Source: Acidimicrobiaceae bacterium
GTDB taxonomy: Bacteria; Actinomycetota; Acidimicrobiia; Acidimicrobiales; Acidimicrobiaceae
Assembly (NCBI GenBank): GCA_013044365.1
Contig: JABEUP010000001.1
Location: 1 to 15,971, forward strand
Direction of reading: 5' to 3'
DNA: 15,971 nt
Shown here: piece by piece, positions 1 through 6,768 of the stretch
How positions within the stretch are numbered: position 1 is the stretch's first letter
How the letters are laid out: each line of letters starts with the position of its first letter
Made by a program: the position numbers and the translations under genes
The notes under the pieces: generated by a model
What the model was told of the DNA's origin: nothing
The model's database searches: none
What the model saw: only the letters and a program-made list of their open reading frames with translations

Positions 1-30
1 ATGCATTACCTTCTCCGGTCGGCGAAAGTC

Positions 31-1689
31 TCACACCATGCCGCCCATGCCGCACATACCGCCCATACCACCCATGCCGCCCATGGCGGCAGCGGCGGCG
101 GCAGCATCGGCTGGCTCAGGCTTATCTGCAATAAGCGCTTCGGTAGTGAGCAGGAGCGCAGCGATCGAGGCGGCGTTCTGAAGAGCTGAACGGGTCACCT
201 TGGCCGGATCAATTACACCTGCTTTGACCAGGTCCTCATATACACCTGTTCTGGCATTCAGTCCGATATTGCCTTTGGCCTTGGCAACAGCGTCGACAAC
301 TACTGCTCCCTCTAGACCGGCATTGTTGGCGATCCAGCGCAGCGGCTCAGCCAGTGACTTCGCGACGATGGTCGCGCCAGTTGCCTCGTCACCGTCCAGT
401 TCATTAATGAGCGCATCGACAGCCGCGCGCGAGCGAATCAGCGCGGTTCCACCGCCGGCTACGATTCCCTCTTCGATCGCGGCACGGGTCGCCGACAGTG
501 CGTCCTCGATACGGTGCTTCTTCTCCTTGAGTTCAACCTCAGTGGCAGCACCAACCTTGACGACGGCCACACCACCAGAAAGTTTCGCGAGACGCTCTTG
601 AAGTTTCTCGCGGTCCCAATCTGAATCAGTTTCCTCTATTTCCCGTCGAATCTGAAGGATTCTCGCGTCGGAATCTGATTTTGAACCATGGCCACCGATA
701 ATCTTGGTGTCGTCCTTGGTAACTTCAATTCGTCGAGCTGAGCCAAGCAAATCGAGAGTTGCTGTCTCGAGTTTGAGTCCAACTTCTTCAGAGATCACTT
801 GACCCCCCGTAAGGACGGCCATATCTTGAAGCATCGCTTTCCTACGATCGCCAAATCCCGGAGCCTTAACTGCCACCGAATTAAAGGTGCCACGAATCTT
901 GTTGACAACCAGAGTGGCGAGTGCCTCTCCCTCAATGTCCTCGGCGACGATAACCAGCTGCTTACCATCCTTCATAACTTTTTCCAGAAGTGGAAGAAGC
1001 TCATGCACGGTTGAGATCTTGCTGGCGTAGAAGAGAATCAGCGGATCCTCAAGAGTGGCCTCTTGGCGATCCTGATTGGTCACGAAGTAGGGAGAAAGGA
1101 AACCCTTGTCAAACTGCATACCTTCAGTGAACTCAAGCTCCAGACCGAAAGTGTTCGACTCTTCAACAGTTACAGTTCCGTCTTTGCCCACCTTGTCAAT
1201 AGCCTCGGCAAGAATCTCGCCAATGCTGTTGTCGGCAGCTGAGATGGATGCAACCTGAGCAAAGTCAGACTTGGCTTCGATCGGCTTGGACAGCTTTTGG
1301 ATTGACTCAACAGCTGCGGCAACCGCCTTTTCTATGCCTCGCTTGAGACCAAGCGGGCTTGCGCCGGCAGCAACGTTTCGCAGTCCTTCACGAATAAGAG
1401 CCTGCGCCAAGACTGTAGCTGTGGTTGTACCGTCACCTGCCACATCGTTCGTCTTGGTTGCAACCTCCTTGACAAGTTGAGCACCCATGTTTTCAAACGG
1501 ATCCTCAAGTTCAATCTCTCTTGCAATCGACACACCGTCATTGGTGATGGTCGGAGCGCCAAATTTCTTCTCCAGAACCACATTCCGCCCTTTTGGACCT
1601 AAAGTCACCTTGACGGTATCGGCAAGCTTGTTTACACCTATCTCAAGTGATCTGCGTGCATTTTCGTCAAACTTTAAAGTCTTAGCCAT
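31..1689 (-). CDS. groEL: Chaperonin GroEL (Hsp60, 60 kDa subunit)
   Basis: This is the ATP-dependent folding chaperonin subunit, which forms the double-ring cytosolic barrel capped by GroES. The 552 residues start MAKTLKFDENARRSLEIGVN and keep the nucleotide-binding stretch GDGTTTATVL (D86, equal to E. coli D87) and the DALSATRAAIEEGIVAGGG block that holds the ATPase aspartate. The protein ends in a flexible GGM-repeat tail (four GGM units, with one repeat altered to MCGM). Length is normal for the family. The ATG overlaps the groES stop by one base (TAATG), and AAGGTGA lies 8 bases upstream inside groES, so the two are translationally coupled. Regulation is through the CIRCE operator ahead of groES. 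In several actinobacteria the groES-linked copy has a His-rich tail; here the linked copy has the GGM tail of the housekeeping type. Identification is very secure. Confidence 0.98.
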   Translation of the reverse strand: MAKTLKFDENARRSLEIGVNKLADTVKVTLGPKGRNVVLEKKFGAPTITNDGVSIAREIELEDPFENMGAQLVKEVATKTNDVAGDGTTTATVLAQALIREGLRNVAAGASPLGLKRGIEKAVAAAVESIQKLSKPIEAKSDFAQVASISAADNSIGEILAEAIDKVGKDGTVTVEESNTFGLELEFTEGMQFDKGFLSPYFVTNQDRQEATLEDPLILFYASKISTVHELLPLLEKVMKDGKQLVIVAEDIEGEALATLVVNKIRGTFNSVAVKAPGFGDRRKAMLQDMAVLTGGQVISEEVGLKLETATLDLLGSARRIEVTKDDTKIIGGHGSKSDSDARILQIRREIEETDSDWDREKLQERLAKLSGGVAVVKVGAATEVELKEKKHRIEDALSATRAAIEEGIVAGGGTALIRSRAAVDALINELDGDEATGATIVAKSLAEPLRWIANNAGLEGAVVVDAVAKAKGNIGLNARTGVYEDLVKAGVIDPAKVTRSALQNAASIAALLLTTEALIADKPEPADAAAAAAAMGGMGGMGGMCGMGGMV

Positions 1690-1982
1690 TACTTGGTCAC
1701 CTTCGCCAATATGTCACGACTCGAAAGAATCAACAGCTCATCGCCATCGACAGTAATTTCGGTTCCGCCATACTTAGAGTAAACAACGGTGTCTCCGGCC
1801 TTGACATCCAAGGGAATTATCTCACCCGTGGACTCAGCCCTGCGACCCGGTCCAACCGCAAGTACCTGACCCTGCTGTGGCTTCTCTTTTGCCGAATCTG
1901 GAATCACCAAGCCGGAAGCGGTGCGCTCCTCGGATTCATTTGGCTTCACAACAACCCGGTCGTCCAATGGTTGAAGCTTCAT
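1689..1982 (-). CDS. groES: Co-chaperonin GroES (10 kDa subunit)
   Basis: This heptameric lid of the GroEL chamber is 97 residues long, the usual size. It begins MKLQPLDDRVVVKPN and carries the mobile-loop region around EERTASGLVIPDSAKEKPQQG (about residues 18-38) that docks on GroEL. The frame stays open 19 codons further upstream, but the start at 1982 is chosen for two reasons: it matches the conserved GroES N-terminus, and AAGGAGG (about 1994-2000) lies 11 bases before it. The longer start would also place coding sequence over the CIRCE operator. The gene is first in the groES-groEL unit, directly downstream of the promoter and CIRCE element, and its stop overlaps the groEL start. Confidence 0.97.
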   Translation of the reverse strand: MKLQPLDDRVVVKPNESEERTASGLVIPDSAKEKPQQGQVLAVGPGRRAESTGEIIPLDVKAGDTVVYSKYGGTEITVDGDELLILSSRDILAKVTK

Positions 1983-2032
1983 GGTTTTACAAGCCTCCTT
2001 ATAGATTTTTCTTATGAGAGTGTAGTAGTCCG

Positions 2033-2059
2033 TTAGCACTCTCGGCTAGTGAGTGCTAA
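2033..2059 (-). promoter_or_regulatory. CIRCE operator (HrcA binding site)
   Basis: The element is a perfect inverted repeat, TTAGCACTC, nine spacer bases, then GAGTGCTAA (arms at 2033-2041 and 2051-2059). This matches the CIRCE consensus with no mismatch. It lies 50 bases upstream of the groES start and overlaps the predicted transcription start. From established knowledge, HrcA bound here represses groESL until heat or unfolded protein titrates GroEL away from HrcA. hrcA itself is not in the window. Confidence 0.97.
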
Positions 2060-2087
2060 ATGTAGCTGAAATTATTAAAGATTTCAA
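2059..2087 (-). promoter_or_regulatory. Predicted housekeeping-sigma promoter of groES-groEL
   Basis: On the minus strand a -35 box TTGAAA (2082-2087) is followed after exactly 17 bases by a -10 box TACATT (2059-2064). The predicted start, near 2052, falls inside the CIRCE repeat, which is the geometry expected for HrcA repression. The whole promoter sits in the short gap after the tsaD stop codon, so groESL is expected to have its own start in addition to any read-through from the upstream operon. It was found by eye and is untested. Confidence 0.7.
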
Positions 2088-2100
2088 GCCCAAAATTGAA

Positions 2101-3132
2101 CTAAATCGATTGTGGCAAAACAAGTGAGGGGTAGGCACCGAGAGAAAGGTCGCTGGGACCAAAATTGTGAAGTCTCCATGCGCCTGCCGCAGCAATCATT
2201 GCGCCGTTATCTGTACAATTTTCTCTCGAGGGAATACAGACGCCAAGATCAAGTCCATGGGCTCTTTCTGTCAAAACTGTTCTCAATTTGGTATTTGCCC
2301 CAACTCCGCCGGCTAAAGCAACAGAAGCGGCACCCAACTCTTTGGCAGCATTCAGAGTCTTCTCAACCAAGATATCGACCACGGCCTCCTGAAAACTTGC
2401 TGAGATGTCAGCAACCTCAACCTCGGGATTGCGCTTGGCATAGGTCACTACCGCAGTTTTCAGACCGGAAAACGAAAAGTTGTATGATCCATCACGCAGC
2501 GCCCGCGGGAAACGTACCGAAGCGGGGTCACCAAATTCCGCTTCGCGCTCAATTTCAGGACCTCCGGGATAGCCAAGACCCAGAAACCGGGCAACTTTGT
2601 CGAATGCCTCGCCGGCGGCATCATCCAGGCTATTCCCCACGATTCTGTATTTGCCAGGCTCCTGGACGAAAACAATCATGGTGTGCCCGCCAGACACCAA
2701 GAGCATTACAACCGGATAGGTAATAGGGTCCCGCTCCAGCCGTACCGCAAAGAGGTGCCCCTCAAGGTGGTTCACCCCGACTATAGGTACGCTCCAAGCT
2801 AATGAAAGAGCTTTAGCAGCTGCCACTCCAATCATTAGAGCACCGGCCAATCCCGGGCCCATTGTAACTGCGATAGCCTCCAGCTTTGGCTTGGACATTT
2901 CCAATCCAGCATCGGCCATTGCCGATTTGATCACGGTCAATATCCGCCGCTCATGTTCACGGCCAGCCAACTCTGGCACTACTCCTCCAAACCTGGAGTG
3001 CACTTGTTGGGAGTGAATTACCGATGAAAGCGCGGTAGTCCCATTGCGAACCACCGCGACAGCTGTTTCATCGCAAGATGTTTCTATACCCAAAATCAAC
3101 CCGTTGGCGACGTCATAGGAGCTCATCCCCAT
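2101..3132 (-). CDS. tsaD: tRNA N6-threonylcarbamoyladenosine (t6A37) transferase subunit TsaD
   Basis: TsaD is the catalytic subunit (Kae1/YgjD family) that transfers the threonylcarbamoyl group from TC-AMP to A37 of ANN-decoding tRNAs, acting with TsaB and TsaE in the cytoplasm. The 343 residues show GIETSCDETAVAVV near the N-terminus, the metal-binding HLEGH (H122, H126), the phosphate loop VSGGHT (146-151), the AGGVGAN loop (274-280) and the third metal ligand Asp in CTDNGAM (about D308). Length is typical. The chosen ATG overlaps the end of rimI by 10 bases and has AAGGCGG 11 bases upstream. A second ATG at 3126 would give a 4-base ATGA overlap. tsaB, tsaE and rimI are immediate neighbours, so the t6A set is complete here except for the TC-AMP synthase (TsaC/Sua5). 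Confidence 0.96.
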   Translation of the reverse strand: MGMSSYDVANGLILGIETSCDETAVAVVRNGTTALSSVIHSQQVHSRFGGVVPELAGREHERRILTVIKSAMADAGLEMSKPKLEAIAVTMGPGLAGALMIGVAAAKALSLAWSVPIVGVNHLEGHLFAVRLERDPITYPVVMLLVSGGHTMIVFVQEPGKYRIVGNSLDDAAGEAFDKVARFLGLGYPGGPEIEREAEFGDPASVRFPRALRDGSYNFSFSGLKTAVVTYAKRNPEVEVADISASFQEAVVDILVEKTLNAAKELGAASVALAGGVGANTKLRTVLTERAHGLDLGVCIPSRENCTDNGAMIAAAGAWRLHNFGPSDLSLGAYPSLVLPQSI

Positions 3133-3701
3133 AAGTGTCTTCGCCGCCTTCCAGATTCTATGACAATGCCTGCCTGGGCTTCGATGCCCTGGACTCGTTC
3201 ATGGTATTCGCTGGAGTCGATGTCGTAGGCCCACATGATCAAGGCGTCTTCATTATTCTCCTGGTAATAGCCTTTTCTGACCCCGGCCGGCTGAAAACCG
3301 AACTTCTGATAGAGCCTCTGGGCCTTAAAGTTCGAAACCCTGACCTCAAGGGTGACAGCTTGGATCTGGCGGGTCCACGCCCGTCGTACCATCCCAGACA
3401 AAAGCCTGGTCCCAATGTGCATGCGTTGCCAGTCTGGATCCACCGCAATATTTGTCACATGCGCTTCATCTATGACATAAAGCGCTCCGCAATAACCTAC
3501 GACTGCTCGGCCGTCCAACGCAACTATATAGGACCTCGTTATTCCCTGGGACAGCTCGCTCTCAAATACCGATCTTGACCAGGGATTAGGATAGGCTCTT
3601 CTTTCGATTTCCAAGACCTGTTCAAGATGCTTCTTCCGCATTGGCACAACTTCAAGCGAGCTAAGAAACCGACCCAAATCTGGTTTGTCAAGCTCCCTCA
3701 T
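3123..3701 (-). CDS. rimI: RimI-like ribosomal-protein/N-terminal alanine acetyltransferase (GNAT)
   Basis: This is a GNAT-fold acetyltransferase that moves acetyl from acetyl-CoA to protein N-termini (ribosomal protein S18 in the E. coli prototype). In the 192 residues the GNAT core runs from about 16 to 150, with EAHVTNIAV (79-87), the acetyl-CoA motif A around WQRMHIGTRLL (91-101, Q/RxxGxG/A type) and the motif B block VRVSNFKAQRLYQKFGF (120-136, conserved Tyr near 131). About 35 residues follow the core, ending in a basic RRRRHLWG. The start at 3701 is preceded by AGGTAGG, and the conserved EVVPMRKKHLEQV stretch requires a start before the internal Met21. It lies between tsaB and tsaD, a place where rimI is commonly found. 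The exact substrate cannot be read from sequence. Confidence 0.92.
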   Translation of the reverse strand: MRELDKPDLGRFLSSLEVVPMRKKHLEQVLEIERRAYPNPWSRSVFESELSQGITRSYIVALDGRAVVGYCGALYVIDEAHVTNIAVDPDWQRMHIGTRLLSGMVRRAWTRQIQAVTLEVRVSNFKAQRLYQKFGFQPAGVRKGYYQENNEDALIMWAYDIDSSEYHERVQGIEAQAGIVIESGRRRRHLWG

Positions 3702-3709
3702 CTAAAGAC

Positions 3710-4423
3710 CTACCTATCCTTTTGCAGGGCTTGGCGCACTTCAAAGTTTACTTTGGCATCCGCATCCCGGATATAGATAACTTCGACGCTTTCGGGAGGT
3801 ACGAACTGCTCAGAAAAGGCAAGCGGAAATGCGATCTCAAAGAGCATCGGAATGAGCGGATATGCCACTGCGGCGCCAGCAAAATGCGCCTGTAAAACGT
3901 TGGAGAACACATTTTTGTACTTAATTGCCCCGTGACCTACCAGAATCACTGATTCTGCCATGCTTTCGATCTCAGTTGACAAAGCTTCAGGACTTCCAAC
4001 TCCATACTGCGTAAGCCGCGCCACACCTCCACCGGGCACTTTGCGGTACATGGCATAGAAAACCTCGCTACGGCGCGCATCTATCACGGAAACGATTGCT
4101 CGTGGACAGTTCCGTTGGCTGAAAGCCAACACGTCAAGGGAAGAAACTGGAATAATTGGGATTCCCAGGGCGCCTGCAAAGGTTTTCGCAAAAGATATTC
4201 CAACCCGTAGTCCGGTAAAAAGCCCGGGGCCCACATCAAGGGCAACCGCAGCAATCTGCGATGGTGCAACCCCCGAACTATCGAGCAGGTACTGTACCAT
4301 GGTGGCGATCGACTCGAGTTGGTTCTTAGGACCGGGCAACGTAACCGTGGCTGGTGGCTCGCCGTATTTACACAATCCCAGCGAGGTCGTCTCGGTGGCA
4401 GTATCTATCCCGAGAAGAATCAT
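3710..4423 (-). CDS. tsaB: t6A biosynthesis protein TsaB
   Basis: TsaB (YeaZ) is the inactive Kae1-like paralogue that dimerises with TsaD and bridges it to TsaE in the t6A complex. From the chosen start it has 237 residues, beginning MILLGIDTATETTSLGLC. The family signature GPGxFTGLRVG appears as DVGPGLFTGLRVGISFAKTF, with Leu where Ser is usual. The frame is open five codons further upstream, but the ATG at 4423 is preferred: it forms a TGATG junction with the tsaE stop and has GGAG about 9 bases upstream, while the upstream ATG would lie on that same GGAG. The gene ends 8 bases before rimI. Confidence 0.95.
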   Translation of the reverse strand: MILLGIDTATETTSLGLCKYGEPPATVTLPGPKNQLESIATMVQYLLDSSGVAPSQIAAVALDVGPGLFTGLRVGISFAKTFAGALGIPIIPVSSLDVLAFSQRNCPRAIVSVIDARRSEVFYAMYRKVPGGGVARLTQYGVGSPEALSTEIESMAESVILVGHGAIKYKNVFSNVLQAHFAGAAVAYPLIPMLFEIAFPLAFSEQFVPPESVEVIYIRDADAKVNFEVRQALQKDR

Positions 4424-4938
4424 CAAGCAACGCTCCAAATTTTACGGATTTCAGATTCCAATTGGCTTATTCTGTCTTTAAATTTTGATCCCAAAAACTC
4501 AATTGTCACGAACCGTTTTGCATATCCGGCAATTTCGTCCTCAAGGGAAATCTCGGTGTCTAGACGTTCAAAGGTTATTTGCAGGTAGCTGGACCCGAAT
4601 AATCCAAGCGCCTTCTCTCCCCATTCAACCACAACAATGTGCCCCTCTTCCAACAACTCACCGATACACAAAATGTCGAGTTCCTCGGGATTCTCCATCC
4701 GGTAAATATCGACATGTTCAATAGGGATTCGTCCTTGATAACTTTTCACCAGAACAAATGTTGGAGAAGTAATAGCCTCATTGACGCCAAGATGGCCTAA
4801 TAATGCCCGTGCAAACACCGTCTTACCCGACCCAAGATCACCGCTAAGAATCACCAAGTCACCTTTACCCAAATGGTTTGCAACCAATTGGGCTAGCCGG
4901 TTGGTGTCCTGGACGTTATCGAGAACAAATCTGAGCAT
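4423..4938 (-). CDS. tsaE: t6A biosynthesis ATPase TsaE
   Basis: TsaE (YjeE) is the P-loop ATPase that resets the TsaB-TsaD complex between rounds of t6A synthesis. The 171 residues hold the Walker A motif GDLGSGKT (33-40), the switch-like ITSPTFVLVKSY (56-67), HVDIYR (75-80) and VVEWGEKA (103-110), all characteristic of the family. The last 45 or so residues are more divergent and rich in charged residues. The ATG is 1 base after the stop of the uracil-DNA glycosylase gene, with AGAGG 6 bases upstream inside that gene. The stop overlaps the tsaB start, so tsaE and tsaB are probably coupled. Confidence 0.95.
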   Translation of the reverse strand: MLRFVLDNVQDTNRLAQLVANHLGKGDLVILSGDLGSGKTVFARALLGHLGVNEAITSPTFVLVKSYQGRIPIEHVDIYRMENPEELDILCIGELLEEGHIVVVEWGEKALGLFGSSYLQITFERLDTEISLEDEIAGYAKRFVTIEFLGSKFKDRISQLESEIRKIWSVA

Positions 4939-4939
4939 T

Positions 4940-5518
4940 TCATGCCTCTAGTGCCAGACCGCAAGCCAGCGCGTAGTCACTTTCCATTACTTTCACGACC
5001 GTATCACCCATCCGCAAACCGTAGGAAGGATGAAAAGTAGCAACTATTGCTGGAGCACGACCTGAAAGATTCCTTCCTCTCAGTCTAGTTAGCGATTCAG
5101 ACTGTCCAGATAGTGTCCTCGTGGCAGTTGAGCCCATGCATAGCACTGCTTTGGGACGCATGGTATTCAACTGGGCGACCAAGTACTCCTTGCAAATATC
5201 TATCTCGGTTGGCAAGGGGGTTCTGTTGGCTGGCGGCCTGCATTTTACCACATTGGTGATATAGATCTCAGAACGCTTTAGAGCCCCGTGTCTCTCAATT
5301 ATTTGGTCCAACAGCTTGCCGGATCTCCCAACGAATGGTTTTCCCTGCTCATCCTCCCAGGCACCCGGGCCTTCTCCAACAATCACCAACTTCGCACCAC
5401 TGTCACCGTCGCCCGGAACAGCATTCTTGCGTGACTCGCAGAGCGGACACCTGCGACAGGTTGCAATCTCACTAGCGATCAGTTCCATTCGATGCAATTT
5501 CGACTGCTCCTCTAGCAC
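4940..5518 (-). CDS. Family 4 ([4Fe-4S]) uracil-DNA glycosylase
   Basis: The enzyme removes uracil from DNA to start base-excision repair. The 192 residues show the family 4 layout: CRRC (C21, C24) with later C93 and C109 as the likely four [4Fe-4S] ligands, the active-site block GEGPGAWEDEQGKPFVGRSG (48-67), ITNVVKCRPPANR (87-99) and the second motif FHPSYGLR (162-169). The start is GTG at 5518, a few bases after the alr stop, with a weak AGGA upstream. An internal ATG at residue 11 (MELIASEIATC) is the alternative and leaves all motifs intact. It lies tightly between alr and tsaE, a slot that in better-known actinobacterial versions of this cluster often holds other genes. A DNA repair enzyme here is a guest in a tRNA-modification operon. 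Confidence 0.93.
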   Translation of the reverse strand: MLEEQSKLHRMELIASEIATCRRCPLCESRKNAVPGDGDSGAKLVIVGEGPGAWEDEQGKPFVGRSGKLLDQIIERHGALKRSEIYITNVVKCRPPANRTPLPTEIDICKEYLVAQLNTMRPKAVLCMGSTATRTLSGQSESLTRLRGRNLSGRAPAIVATFHPSYGLRMGDTVVKVMESDYALACGLALEA

Positions 5519-5522
5519 TGGA

Positions 5523-6731
5523 TCATCCTAATTCATGCTCTGCTTCCGTTGGCCTGCTGCCGATGACTTCATTAACATCCGCCGCCAAAATTCGAGGCAC
5601 ACGAAACCCAATTCCAGTAATGACCTCGTAATTAATCGTTCCCAACATAGAAGCCCAGTCGTTTGGCGTAATAGTCTCCGAGCCCTGGCTGCCCAGGAAT
5701 ACTACTTCATCTCCAATAGATACACTAAAGTCGCTTCCACAATCCACTATCACCTGGTCCATAGTCACCGTGCCTGCAAGTGGCCGCCTCTTCCCTCCAA
5801 TAAGCACCTGTGCACCAGCATCGAAAAGCGCCCTGGGAACTCCGTCGGCATAGCCCAGTGGGACACAGGCCAACACCGTTTTTTCTCCCACAGTGGGCCG
5901 GATACGACCGTATGACGGGCGCTCCCCAGACCCTACCGTTCTAACATGAACAACCCGCGACTTCAAAGAGATCACTTGGCGCAATCCCGCTATCTGCGTG
6001 TTCGGTGACGGAGGACAACCATAAAGGGCAATACCTGATCGGACCATGTCATAACGGGCTTCGGGATAATTGACTCCTGTGGCTGAATTCGCCACATGGA
6101 ATTTAGGTGTAAATCCGTCAGCGAGAAGTTGGCTCATTGATTTTTCGAATAATCCAATTTGGAATTTCGTAAATTCATCGTGGACAGGATTTTCCGGGTC
6201 ATCAGCTACGGCCATATGAGTCCAAAATCCGCCCAGATTCAAACCAATCTGTCTGGAATGTTCTGCTATTTCTCTGATGTCCTTCGGATTTGCGCCTACC
6301 CGATGCATCCCGGTATCTATCTTCAATTGGTAGCTTGGATTAGGATCAGCCAAAACTCCCATTTCATAGAGATTGCGCGCATTCTGAGCTAGTACGTCCA
6401 AAGCTTTCTTGGTGTAGAGAGTAAGTGTTACCTGATTTTCAAGGGCATCGGCAAACGCTCCATACGAAGGTTCGGCAAGACAAAGAATTGGGCTCACAAT
6501 TCCAGCTTGACGCAGCTCTATAGCCTCATCGACGTGCGCAACTGCAAATTGATCAACTCCATTTTCCTCAAGTATCTTTGACACGATTACTGCACCGTGC
6601 CCATACCCGTCAGCCTTGACCACGGCGCACAGTTGCGACGGCCAAATAATACTCTTCATCAATTGCGCATTCGCCACCAGAGCATCGGCGTCTATTTCGG
6701 CCCAGGCTGGGCGTGATCTTGCCCGAATCAT
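5523..6731 (-). CDS. alr: Alanine racemase (PLP-dependent)
   Basis: Alr interconverts L- and D-alanine, supplying D-Ala for peptidoglycan. The 402 residues begin RPAWAEIDADALVANAQ after a short lead. The PLP-binding motif AVVKADGYGHG (36-46, Lys39 as Schiff base) is intact, the C-terminal domain holds the catalytic-Tyr segment RPSYGRIRPT (271-280, Tyr274), and the PLGYADGVPRAL and AGTVTMDQVIVD blocks (about 291-330) are present. Length is slightly above average, with a short extra tail ending in acidic residues. The ATG is preceded by a weak AAAGAG, and a nine-codon frame ends in an ATGA overlap with it. nnr lies 37 bases upstream and the uracil-DNA glycosylase start overlaps the vicinity of its stop. 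Confidence 0.97.
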   Translation of the reverse strand: MIRARSRPAWAEIDADALVANAQLMKSIIWPSQLCAVVKADGYGHGAVIVSKILEENGVDQFAVAHVDEAIELRQAGIVSPILCLAEPSYGAFADALENQVTLTLYTKKALDVLAQNARNLYEMGVLADPNPSYQLKIDTGMHRVGANPKDIREIAEHSRQIGLNLGGFWTHMAVADDPENPVHDEFTKFQIGLFEKSMSQLLADGFTPKFHVANSATGVNYPEARYDMVRSGIALYGCPPSPNTQIAGLRQVISLKSRVVHVRTVGSGERPSYGRIRPTVGEKTVLACVPLGYADGVPRALFDAGAQVLIGGKRRPLAGTVTMDQVIVDCGSDFSVSIGDEVVFLGSQGSETITPNDWASMLGTINYEVITGIGFRVPRILAADVNEVIGSRPTEAEHELG

Positions 6732-6757
6732 TCAACAGGCTCTTTCTGCTCGATCAT
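6728..6757 (-). other. Possible nine-codon leader frame overlapping the alr start
   Basis: In the 37-base nnr-alr gap, ATG at 6757 opens a nine-codon frame (MIEQKEPVE) whose TGA shares the ATGA tetranucleotide with the alr start codon. A GGAG precedes the ATG by only 3 bases, closer than usual. The arrangement could couple alr translation to ribosomes arriving from upstream, or it may be chance. No function is claimed. Confidence 0.2.
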
Positions 6758-6768
6758 TAGCTCCAAGG

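Noticed and set aside
200..601. Plus-strand open frames inside groEL, tsaD, rimI, alr, nnr, the GGDEF/EAL gene and the molybdenum hydroxylase
   Set aside because: They lie opposite clearly conserved genes, lack family resemblance and have no ribosome sites; they are antisense shadows.
1689..2039. Longer groES reading frame starting at 2039
   Set aside because: It would add 19 non-conserved residues and place coding sequence over the CIRCE operator; the start at 1982 has AAGGAGG and the conserved GroES N-terminus.
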